Below, one piece after another: positions 49,961 through 58,615 of a stretch of 64,000 bases of DNA; positions within the stretch are counted from its first letter, which is position 1; every line of letters starts with the position of its first letter. The position numbers and the translations under genes were made by a program. The stretch is from Tritrichomonas foetus (taxonomy: Eukaryota > Parabasalia > Tritrichomonadida > Tritrichomonadidae). The stretch lies in contig MLAK01000926.1 in assembly GCA_001839685.1 (NCBI GenBank), positions 183,428 through 247,427 on the forward strand, read 5' to 3'. The notes beneath the pieces were generated by a model. The model made no database searches, was not told where the DNA came from, and worked only from the letters and a program-made list of their open reading frames with translations.

Positions 49961-51967
49961 TTATTCTTCTTCTTCGCTATAAACTGAAGATAAATGTTCA
50001 GTTGTAGATGAGGATGATTTCGATAATTCTTCATTATTTACAACTTTCTCAATTTTTGGAGTTGATGATAATGATTCACTTTCAGATTTGTTAGAATCTT
50101 CTATTTCTTCTACTTCAACATCTTTATCAACATCTTTAAGTTGACGTTTAACAAGTTCATAATAAACACCTTTCTTAGCAACAAGTTCTTCATGTTTACC
50201 AACTTCAACAATTTCACCTGTGTCAAAAACATAAATAATATTAGCATTTTTAACTGTAGTTAAACGATGTGCAACAACAACTGATGTTCGAGTTGCCATA
50301 ATTTTATCAAGTGCTGCTTGAACTTTCTTTTCACTTCCTGCATCTAATGCTGATGTTGCTTCATCGGTCATTAAAATAACTGGATCTTTAATTAATGCTC
50401 GTGCAATTGCAATTCGTTGACGTTGACCTCCTGATAACATTGATCCTTTTTCTCCAACATAAAAATCATATCCTTTATTCAATTTTTCAATGAACTTTTT
50501 AGCATTAGCCATTTCTGCTGCATTTTCAACTTCTTCAAATGTTGCATCTTGTCTTGCATATTTAATATTTTCTAATATAGATGTTTGGAATAATGTTGGT
50601 TCTTGTGATACAAGACCAATATTTTGATGAAGCCAACGTGGATCTAATGTTGTAATATCATGACCATCTAATAAAATAACTCCTTCTGTGGCATCATAAT
50701 ATCGTTCTAAAAGTTGAACACATGTTGATTTTCCACTTCCTGAATGACCAACAAGAGCTCCCATTTCTCCTGCTTTAATTTCAAAAGAAACATTCTTTAA
50801 AACATAAACATCACGTGTTGGATATTTAAATGATACATTTTGAAATATAATATGACCTTTGAAATCTTTAATAGTTTCTCCTCCTGAAAATGGAATTGAT
50901 GGAATATGTTCAATCATTTTTAAAATTCGAGCACCTGAACCAATAGCTTTTTGTTCTGCTTGCATTGATGTTTGTAATTCTATAATTCCCATAGTACCAA
51001 ACATCATAAATCCAAATACTGACATTAAATCTCCTGATTGTAATTCACCTTTTTCAACAAGTTGACCTCCATAATACATATTTCCAATAATAACAGACCA
51101 AACTCCAAGCATAACAAGAGTCATCATAACATTAACCCAACGTCCCATTAAAACACTTTCTTCAACTACATTATCTGTAATTTCCATAAATCGTTCATAT
51201 TCATGATCTTCTTGATTAAATCCTCGAACTGTTCGAATTGCTGCTAATGTTTCTTCTGACATTGTCATTAATTTGGCAGTATACATATATCTTTTATTGA
51301 TATGATAATCAATACATTTACTCATCGTCATAATTAAGAAAATTGAATATGGGAAAACACATGTTGCAATTAATGCTAATTTCCAACTATAAACATATGC
51401 TAAAATGATTCCTGATAAGAATTGACCTAAATTTTGACATTGTGTGCCTTTCGTTGTTCCAAAATTATCTTGAACTAATTGTGTATCTTCTCCTAATAAT
51501 GTCAAAATACCACCAATTGATGTCACATCAAAGAAACCAACTTCATTTCTCATTAAACTTTCAAATAGATTTCCTTTCAAATCTTGTGTAAATNTTGATC
51601 CCATTCTAACCCATAAAAAGATCAATAAAAATCTTAAAATGCCTGCCAGTACAGCCATTCCTGTCATGCAAAGGCACCATGTTTTGATTTTATCCATTGT
51701 ATTAATGCCTTGAACAGCAAATATTGTGTGCTCATTCAAGATTTTACCAAAAAATAAAAATGAACAAATTGGGACAGCACCGAAGAGAATTGATGGAATT
51801 GCTGCTGCATATGCCATTGGATAAGTGAATAAAAGTTTGTAAAGTTGACCACGTGCTTTTAATTGTTCATCCTTTGAGAGTTCGTCGCCTTTTGGTGGAC
51901 TTGATGAAGATAATGATCCGAATGATGAACTGTATTCTGTTGAAGCTCTTCGTTGTTGATAAGACAT
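49961..51967 (-). CDS. ABCB-type half-transporter (arm 1, B gene)
   Basis: The 668-residue product is one six-helix transmembrane domain (about 45-330) plus one nucleotide-binding domain (about 380-610). The NBD has Walker A GHSGSGKST, signature LSGGQRQR, Walker B leading to DEATSALD, and the switch histidine in VVAHRL, so it should hydrolyse ATP. The tail is acidic and Ser-rich. ABCB half-transporters dimerise and move lipids, peptides or drugs. It is divergent from the half-transporter at 52416, a natural partner for a heterodimer (inference). Bases 50108-51871 are duplicated in inverted orientation at 58712-60475. An ambiguous base at 51594 leaves one residue unknown. Confidence 0.93.
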   Translation of the reverse strand: MSYQQRRASTEYSSSFGSLSSSSPPKGDELSKDEQLKARGQLYKLLFTYPMAYAAAIPSILFGAVPICSFLFFGKILNEHTIFAVQGINTMDKIKTWCLCMTGMAVLAGILRFLLIFLWVRMGSXFTQDLKGNLFESLMRNEVGFFDVTSIGGILTLLGEDTQLVQDNFGTTKGTQCQNLGQFLSGIILAYVYSWKLALIATCVFPYSIFLIMTMSKCIDYHINKRYMYTAKLMTMSEETLAAIRTVRGFNQEDHEYERFMEITDNVVEESVLMGRWVNVMMTLVMLGVWSVIIGNMYYGGQLVEKGELQSGDLMSVFGFMMFGTMGIIELQTSMQAEQKAIGSGARILKMIEHIPSIPFSGGETIKDFKGHIIFQNVSFKYPTRDVYVLKNVSFEIKAGEMGALVGHSGSGKSTCVQLLERYYDATEGVILLDGHDITTLDPRWLHQNIGLVSQEPTLFQTSILENIKYARQDATFEEVENAAEMANAKKFIEKLNKGYDFYVGEKGSMLSGGQRQRIAIARALIKDPVILMTDEATSALDAGSEKKVQAALDKIMATRTSVVVAHRLTTVKNANIIYVFDTGEIVEVGKHEELVAKKGVYYELVKRQLKDVDKDVEVEEIEDSNKSESESLSSTPKIEKVVNNEELSKSSSSTTEHLSSVYSEEEE

Positions 51968-52415
51968 AGAATGAAATGATTGATGAAGGGCTTTTTCAAT
52001 GATTATTCAATTTTTACAATAATCAGAAATAACACTTGATTGTAACTTTTTGTAAATGTTAATATCTTTGAAAAAATTGATCCTCACAAAATTCTGCGAA
52101 AAGTATTGAAACTGCTGCGATATCCATTGATATAGCATTGAAAATGTTTGGTGAAAGGTCAGAGTTATACGATAGAAATTGAATATATTTGAAGGCATGC
52201 GATGATAATTGAATTGGTTTTCAAATTTTCACTATCTTAATATTGAAAAGATTTCTTTTTGGGAAGAACTTTTTAAATATCAAGATGAGTGAATTAATTT
52301 TCAAAAGGTGATAATGCGGAAATAAAATCCGATTGGATTCAAAAGTTTCAAAAATACTGAATTTTGTGAGGAAGGGCTTTTCTCATATCATTCCTATTAC
52401 TAGCAAATCTATAAC
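51968..52415. promoter_or_regulatory. divergent promoter between the arm-1 ABC genes
   Basis: 448 bp of AT-rich DNA serve both genes. It shows no evident similarity to the equivalent 381-bp spacer of arm 2, although the flanking coding regions are nearly identical. Confidence 0.5.
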
Positions 52416-54206
52416 ATGCCGCCAATGGTCACTTCTGCTTTCAAACAACAAGGAAGTCTTGATGACTTCGATGGAAAAAGAGGAAAAGAATTCTCTAGAA
52501 TTATGAAGTATTTCTCAAACAAAGCTTTATTCGCATTCGCAATCATTTTCGCAATATTCGCTGGTGTCATGCCTTTGTTGATGAATATTTTCATGGGTGA
52601 TATGGTCAATGTTTTCAACACAGCTGATAATTTCATGCCAAATTTAGTTTCTGTCATTTACAAATTAATTGGATTTAATGTTGGAATGTTAGTTGTGATG
52701 TTCATTAATATTTATCTTCGAATGGTTGCAAATCCATTCTTCATGCGTGATTTACGCAAGAATTTATATAAATCTTATATGGAACAAGATATTGAATATT
52801 ATGATCGAGTTCCAACAGGTGTTATGGTTGGTCGATTATCACAAGATGTTACTATGATTCATGAAATTTTCATTGACAAACTTTGTACAACAATTCAACT
52901 TCTTGCACAATCTATTGGTGGTATTATTTTAACATTAGTCACCATATGGGAATGTGCACTGATTGGTATTGGAACAACTATTCTTGCTTCCATTGCCTTC
53001 GTTATCGGAGAAAAAGTAGTGAATAAAATTTGGATTAGTTATAACAAGAGTTCATCACAAGCAACAACCAAAGCAGAAGAAGTAATCACTTCATTCAGAA
53101 CAATCAAATCATTTGATTGTGAATTACAGGAGGCACAGGCTTATCAAGCTACACTTGTTGAAGTCGATAACGTTTTCAAGAAAACAAGTTTGGCTCAAGG
53201 CGTGAAAGAATTCTTCATTGCATTCATTATGCATGCAATGCAAGCAGGAACATTATATTATGCTTCATATATGATTATGAATCAACCTGAAAAAGGATAT
53301 GTTGCTGGTGATCTTTTCATTATGATGATGTCTTTGTCATTCGCAACTTTAGGTATTAGCAATGCAATGACAATGTCTGATGATTTCAAGAAAACATTAG
53401 TTTCATGTGCCAAAGTTCTTGATGTCATTGAAAGGAAACCAAAGAGTGATAGGAAGAAAGGAGGTAAACTAAAGTCGATCAAAGGAAAAATCGAATTCAG
53501 AAATGTCACATTCAAATATGCGACAGCCAAAGAGAATGCTTTAGAAAACTTAAGCTTCATAATCAATCCAGGAGAGACAGTTGCATTCGTTGGAGAAAGT
53601 GGTTGTGGAAAATCAACAACATTACAATTAATTCAACGATTTTATGATATTCAAAGTGGACAAATATTGCTTGATGATGTTGATGTTGCAGAATTAAGTC
53701 AAGTTTATGTTCGTTCACAAATTTCAATTGTTCCACAATCACCAGTATTATTTACGATGAGTATTAAAGATAATATTAGTTATGCAAAACCAAAGAAAGC
53801 AATAGAATCACAAGTTGCAGAAGCAGCACAAGTTGGAAATGCACATAATTTCATCATGGAAATTCCAAACAATTATAAAGCAGAAGTTCAACAAACATCA
53901 TTAAGTGGAGGACAAAAACAAAGAATATGTATTTCAAGAGCAATTCTTGCTAATAGTCCAATTCTTTTACTTGATGAAGCAACAGCAGCATTAGATACAG
54001 AGAGTGAATTATTAGTTCAACAATCATTAGAACGATTTAGGAAAGGTAAGACAGCTATTATGGTTGCACATCGACTTGCAACAGTTATTAATGCAGATCG
54101 TATTCTTGTTTTTAATGAAGGACATATTGTTGAAGAAGGGACACATCAAGAACTTCTTTCTAAAGGCGGCATATATGCAGATCTTGTCAAATTTCAACTT
54201 CAATAG
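52416..54206 (+). CDS. ABCB-type half-transporter (arm 1, C gene)
   Basis: The 596-residue product has a six-helix transmembrane domain (about 35-320) and an NBD (about 350-596) with GESGCGKST, LSGGQKQR, LLLDEATAALD and VAHRLAT, all intact. It differs from the B gene throughout and is probably its heterodimer partner. It is a near copy of the gene at 56444-58234 (position p pairs with 110650-p, with no length difference). The two proteins differ at residue 5 (V/A) and in a patch from about residue 173 to 287, covering the third to fifth membrane segments. Outside that patch the copies look identical. Stop codon is TAG. Confidence 0.93.
   Translation: MPPMVTSAFKQQGSLDDFDGKRGKEFSRIMKYFSNKALFAFAIIFAIFAGVMPLLMNIFMGDMVNVFNTADNFMPNLVSVIYKLIGFNVGMLVVMFINIYLRMVANPFFMRDLRKNLYKSYMEQDIEYYDRVPTGVMVGRLSQDVTMIHEIFIDKLCTTIQLLAQSIGGIILTLVTIWECALIGIGTTILASIAFVIGEKVVNKIWISYNKSSSQATTKAEEVITSFRTIKSFDCELQEAQAYQATLVEVDNVFKKTSLAQGVKEFFIAFIMHAMQAGTLYYASYMIMNQPEKGYVAGDLFIMMMSLSFATLGISNAMTMSDDFKKTLVSCAKVLDVIERKPKSDRKKGGKLKSIKGKIEFRNVTFKYATAKENALENLSFIINPGETVAFVGESGCGKSTTLQLIQRFYDIQSGQILLDDVDVAELSQVYVRSQISIVPQSPVLFTMSIKDNISYAKPKKAIESQVAEAAQVGNAHNFIMEIPNNYKAEVQQTSLSGGQKQRICISRAILANSPILLLDEATAALDTESELLVQQSLERFRKGKTAIMVAHRLATVINADRILVFNEGHIVEEGTHQELLSKGGIYADLVKFQLQ
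52932..53274 (+). other. divergent patch within otherwise identical ABC copies
   Basis: Compared with 57376-57718 on the other strand, this 343-bp stretch carries many base changes, both synonymous and amino-acid-changing (for example LTLVTIWECALIGIG against LAFVTVWQCAFIGLG). Sequence on both sides matches. The abrupt edges are typical of gene conversion. Confidence 0.8.
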
Positions 54207-54920
54207 AATAAATATATATTTAAAATCTACTATTGTCCATCCTTCTTCTTTCTTCTTGACATTTTTATATATTTTTGGTTTTGTGTTTATTGAAAAATTC
54301 TCCTTAAATTGCAAAATTGAAAAAAATGTAACTCTGTTTTTGCATCTTCAGATACAAACTTTTACTTATTGTTCTATCTAATTGTAGATCATTTAATCTG
54401 GAAATTATTTTTATCTTTATTGAAACAGGGATGATACTATCATTATGATAGTAAATTGGAAGTCTTAAATCTTTATCAATGAAGTGCCAAGATGAGATGA
54501 TTATCTTTTTAAATGGTTGATCAATATAGCAATCGATGATTCATGAATTTAATGTTAAAATAACTTGTAAGAAGCATAATCATTGGGATATATTTTCACC
54601 TATCATTTTATGTTTGAATAGTAAATGTCAACTTATTCGACATTTTCGTTATAAATATATATAAATGATATCAACAGGCAGCATTTTGCCTTGTTGTTCG
54701 AATTATTTGCATTTTAGAGATGAAATTAAATGGTGGGTAAATCTTTTTGGTTCATGAAATAGAATTTTATAAATCTGCAAACACTACCTGGTTTTACACA
54801 TATCTTGAAAATTCTTTATCCTATTTGGACCGTTGTTTTCTTTATCATTGCGATAAGATGAGCTTGAGATACATGAAAAATGACATTCATACTTTTTGAA
54901 TAAAAATAAAAGTCGGCATA
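54207..54920. other. intergenic region inside the inverted duplication
   Basis: Similarity to the opposite arm ends about a dozen bases after the ABC stop codon. No gene seen; the last bases are the promoter of the zinc-finger gene. Confidence 0.45.
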
Positions 54921-55388
54921 ATGCTCACCCTCGATAAAGGCCCTCAAGCTCAAAACCGAGTCTACTGTAAATACTGCAATCAATGGGTAGATAACAATAT
55001 CAAATCCATCAACCAACACAACAATTATATCACGCATGAAGTCAATGTGAAAAAATGGAATGCAGCTAGAGTTCGCGAACGAAAAAACGAGGAAAAAACA
55101 AATAAAGAGATCGACGAAGAACTAGCAATTATTCAAGCCAAAGCTCAAACGCAGCACCTTCTCCAAGACGTCATGAAAAGCGATAGAAATCTAATCAAGG
55201 AGGAGCACGAAAAACAACAAGAAAACTTTGACATTGCTCGTGATTTGTACGGAGACGATTTGTTTAAGCAAATGATTGAACCAAAGAAAGAAGTGAATAA
55301 AACTGTCATTTATAATGATATCATGAGGTCCCTCCCAACAAGAATTCAAAAGAAACATCGAACACTGATCAAAGAATTCAAGCCCTAA
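54921..55388 (+). CDS. U1-type zinc finger protein, WBP4-like
   Basis: The 155-residue protein starts with a matrin/U1-type C2H2 zinc finger: Y-C-K-Y-C, then QHNNYITHEVNVKKW. This matches the finger in WBP4/FBP21 (FCDYC ... HERGKNHKENV), a spliceosomal protein that joins the B complex. The rest is a charged helical region with KSDRNLIKEE and a basic C-terminus; no WW domain is present, so it is shorter than animal WBP4. Other U1-type finger proteins of the spliceosome are possible. It is the only complete gene between the ABC arms, and a minisatellite begins within about 10 bp of its stop codon. Confidence 0.7.
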   Translation: MLTLDKGPQAQNRVYCKYCNQWVDNNIKSINQHNNYITHEVNVKKWNAARVRERKNEEKTNKEIDEELAIIQAKAQTQHLLQDVMKSDRNLIKEEHEKQQENFDIARDLYGDDLFKQMIEPKKEVNKTVIYNDIMRSLPTRIQKKHRTLIKEFKP

Positions 55389-55390
55389 CC

Positions 55391-56325
55391 CTTGTTATGT
55401 AAAATCTTCTGTTATGTAAAATCNNNNNNNNNNNNNNNNNNNNNNNNNNNNNNNNNNNNNNNNNNNNNNNNNNNNNNNNNNNNNNNNNNNNNNNNNNNNN
55501 NNNNNNNNNNNNNNNNNNNNNNNNNNNNNNNNNNNNNNNNNNNNNNNNNNNNNNNNNNNNNNNNNNNNNNNNNNNNNNNNNNNNNNNNNNNNNNNNNNNN
55601 NNNNNNNNNNNNNNNNNNNNNNNNNNNNNNNNNNNNNNNNNNNNNNNNNNNNNNNNNNNNNNNNNNNNNNNNNNNNNNNNNNNNNNNNNNNNNNNNNNNN
55701 NNNNNNNNNNNNNNNNNNNNNNNNNNNNNNNNNNNNNNNNNNNNNNNNNNNNNNNNNNNNNNNNNNNNNNNNNNNNNNNNNNNNNNNNNNNNNNNNNNNN
55801 NNNNNNNNNNNNNNNNNNNNNNNNNNNNNNNNNNNNNNNNNNNNNNNNNNNNNNNNNNNNNNNNNNNNNNNNNNNNNNNNNNNNNNNNNNNNNNNNNNNN
55901 NNNNNNNNNNNNNNNNNNNNNNNNNNNNNNNNNNNNNNNNNNNNNNNNNNNNNNNNNNNNNNNNNNNNNNNNNNNNNNNNNNNNNNNNNNNNNNNNNNNN
56001 NNNNNNNNNNNNNNNNNNNNNNNNNNNNNNNNNNNNNNNNNNNNNNNNNNNNNNNNNNNNNNNNNNNNNNNNNNNNNNNNNNNNNNNNNNNNNNNNNNNN
56101 NNNNNNNNNNNNNNNNNNNNNNNNNNNNNNNNNNNNNNNNNNNNNNNNNNNNNNNNNNNNNNNNNNNNNNNNNNNNNNNNNNNNNNNNNNNNNNNNNNNN
56201 NNNNNNNNNNNNNNNNNNNNNNNNNNNNNNNNNNNNNNNNNAAATCCTTTGTTATGTTAAATCCTTTGTTATGTTAAATCCTTTGTTATGTTAAATCCTT
56301 TATTATGTTAAATCCTTTGTTATGA
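55391..56325. repeat. 17-bp minisatellite flanking and probably filling an assembly gap
   Basis: Left of the gap, units like aaaatcttctgttatgt occur; right of it there are five units of AAATCCTTTGTTATGTT with small changes. Both sides share the 17-bp period and orientation, so the unknown bases probably hold more of the same array. Confidence 0.8.
55424..56241. other. assembly gap (818 N)
   Basis: A run of unknown bases; the given length may be an estimate. An ORF that appears to span it is an artefact of the Ns. Confidence 0.98.
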
Positions 56326-56443
56326 AACATCCTAAATAGCAATAAATTTTAAATTTTCAAAATAACGAAGCATGAAATGAAACTCAAAAAAAAAAAAAAG
56401 ATCTATGAAAAAAGATTTGACAATGAATGAAAATATATTTATT

Positions 56444-58234
56444 CTATTGAAGTTGAAATTTGACAAGATCTGCATATATGCCGCCTTTAGAAAGAAGTTC
56501 TTGATGTGTCCCTTCTTCAACAATATGTCCTTCATTAAAAACAAGAATACGATCTGCATTAATAACTGTTGCAAGTCGATGTGCAACCATAATAGCTGTC
56601 TTACCTTTCCTAAATCGTTCTAATGATTGTTGAACTAATAATTCACTCTCTGTATCTAATGCTGCTGTTGCTTCATCAAGTAAAAGAATTGGACTATTAG
56701 CAAGAATTGCTCTTGAAATACATATTCTTTGTTTTTGTCCTCCACTTAATGATGTTTGTTGAACTTCTGCTTTATAATTGTTTGGAATTTCCATGATGAA
56801 ATTATGTGCATTTCCAACTTGTGCTGCTTCTGCAACTTGTGATTCTATTGCTTTCTTTGGTTTTGCATAACTAATATTATCTTTAATACTCATCGTAAAT
56901 AATACTGGTGATTGTGGAACAATTGAAATTTGTGAACGAACATAAACTTGACTTAATTCTGCAACATCAACATCATCAAGCAATATTTGTCCACTTTGAA
57001 TATCATAAAATCGTTGAATTAATTGTAATGTTGTTGATTTTCCACAACCACTTTCTCCAACGAATGCAACTGTCTCTCCTGGATTGATTATGAAGCTTAA
57101 GTTTTCTAAAGCATTCTCTTTGGCTGTCGCATATTTGAATGTGACATTTCTGAATTCGATTTTTCCTTTGATCGACTTTAGTTTACCTCCTTTCTTCCTA
57201 TCACTCTTTGGTTTCCTTTCAATGACATCAAGAACTTTGGCACATGAAACTAATGTTTTCTTGAAATCATCAGACATTGTCATTGCATTGCTAATACCTA
57301 AAGTTGCGAATGACAAAGACATCATCATAATGAAAAGATCACCAGCAACATATCCTTTTTCAGGTTGATTCATAACCATATATGAAGCATAATATAATGT
57401 TCCTGCCTGCATTGCATGCATGATTAAAGCAATGAAAAGATCTTTTACACCTTGAGCCAAACTTGTTTTCTTGAAAATATTGTCAACTTCAACAAGTGTA
57501 GCTTGATAAGCCTGTGCCTCCTGTAATTCACAATCAAATGATTTGATTGTTCTGAATGTGGTAATTACTTCTTCTGCTTTGGTAGCTGCTTGTGATGAGC
57601 TCTCGTTATAACTAATCCAAATTTTATCCACTACTCTTTCACCAATGAAAAAAATTATACCAGCTAGGATTGATGCACCTAACCCAATAAAGGCACATTG
57701 CCAAACCGTTACAAATGCTAAAATAATACCACCAATAGATTGTGCAAGAAGTTGAATTGTTGTACAAAGTTTGTCAATGAAAATTTCATGAATCATAGTA
57801 ACATCTTGTGATAATCGACCAACCATAACACCTGTTGGAACTCGATCATAATATTCAATATCTTGTTCCATATAAGATTTATATAAATTCTTGCGTAAAT
57901 CACGCATGAAGAATGGATTTGCAACCATTCGAAGATAAATATTAATGAACATCACAACTAACATTCCAACATTAAATCCAATTAATTTGTAAATGACAGA
58001 AACTAAATTTGGCATGAAGTTATCAGCTGTGTTGAAAACATTGACCATATCACCCATGAAAATATTCATCAACAAAGGCATGACACCAGCGAATATTGCG
58101 AAAATGATTGCGAATGCGAATAAAGCTTTGTTTGAGAAATACTTCATAATTCTAGAGAATTCTTTTCCTCTTTTTCCATCGAAGTCATCAAGACTTCCTT
58201 GTTGTTTGAAAGCAGAAGTGGCCATTGGCGGCAT
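56444..58234 (-). CDS. ABCB-type half-transporter (arm 2, C gene)
   Basis: This 596-residue copy mirrors the gene at 52416-54206 with no length difference. All NBD motifs (GESGCGKST, LSGGQKQR, LLLDEATAALD) are intact. It differs at residue 5 (Ala) and within the membrane patch encoded by 57376-57718, where substitutions are mostly hydrophobic-for-hydrophobic with a few charge changes (for example K-to-E in SYNKSSS / SYNESSS). Such changes in the membrane helices could alter the substrate path while the ATPase part stays identical. It is divergent from the B copy at 58616. The 3' flank is unrelated to that of arm 1 beyond about 12 bases. Confidence 0.93.
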   Translation of the reverse strand: MPPMATSAFKQQGSLDDFDGKRGKEFSRIMKYFSNKALFAFAIIFAIFAGVMPLLMNIFMGDMVNVFNTADNFMPNLVSVIYKLIGFNVGMLVVMFINIYLRMVANPFFMRDLRKNLYKSYMEQDIEYYDRVPTGVMVGRLSQDVTMIHEIFIDKLCTTIQLLAQSIGGIILAFVTVWQCAFIGLGASILAGIIFFIGERVVDKIWISYNESSSQAATKAEEVITTFRTIKSFDCELQEAQAYQATLVEVDNIFKKTSLAQGVKDLFIALIMHAMQAGTLYYASYMVMNQPEKGYVAGDLFIMMMSLSFATLGISNAMTMSDDFKKTLVSCAKVLDVIERKPKSDRKKGGKLKSIKGKIEFRNVTFKYATAKENALENLSFIINPGETVAFVGESGCGKSTTLQLIQRFYDIQSGQILLDDVDVAELSQVYVRSQISIVPQSPVLFTMSIKDNISYAKPKKAIESQVAEAAQVGNAHNFIMEIPNNYKAEVQQTSLSGGQKQRICISRAILANSPILLLDEATAALDTESELLVQQSLERFRKGKTAIMVAHRLATVINADRILVFNEGHIVEEGTHQELLSKGGIYADLVKFQLQ

Positions 58235-58615
58235 GTTGTATGTGTGATTAGATGAAAAATGAAAAGTTAAATGATCTCTGTTTCATCTAATTTGATGTGT
58301 TTATCAATTTCAAATCATTTGAGAGAAATTTTGGTTGATGTGCATAGAAAACCTTGAAATTGATGATTTTTTTCGGAAGAAAAGTTTTTTGTTCATTCAA
58401 ATCAGATCGTTCAAATTAAATCAACTCAAACCTTATCGCATTTATCACTATTTCTATTCAAACTTGATGTCCTTTTCGTTATCATCTTTCAAACGATATG
58501 GTAAATTTTCAATGAGAATTTAATTCAATTATGGGCTTTGCAAGAAACAGTGTAACTTTTATACGCATTATTGAAATTAATTAATGACTTCATTTTTTAG
58601 TATATTGCATTTAAA
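58235..58615. promoter_or_regulatory. divergent promoter between the arm-2 ABC genes
   Basis: 381 bp, AT-rich, not evidently alignable with the arm-1 spacer, so the two pairs may be expressed under different control. Confidence 0.5.

Noticed and set aside
55392..56294. 300-codon ORF spanning the gap
   Set aside because: Formed almost entirely of N; an artefact.
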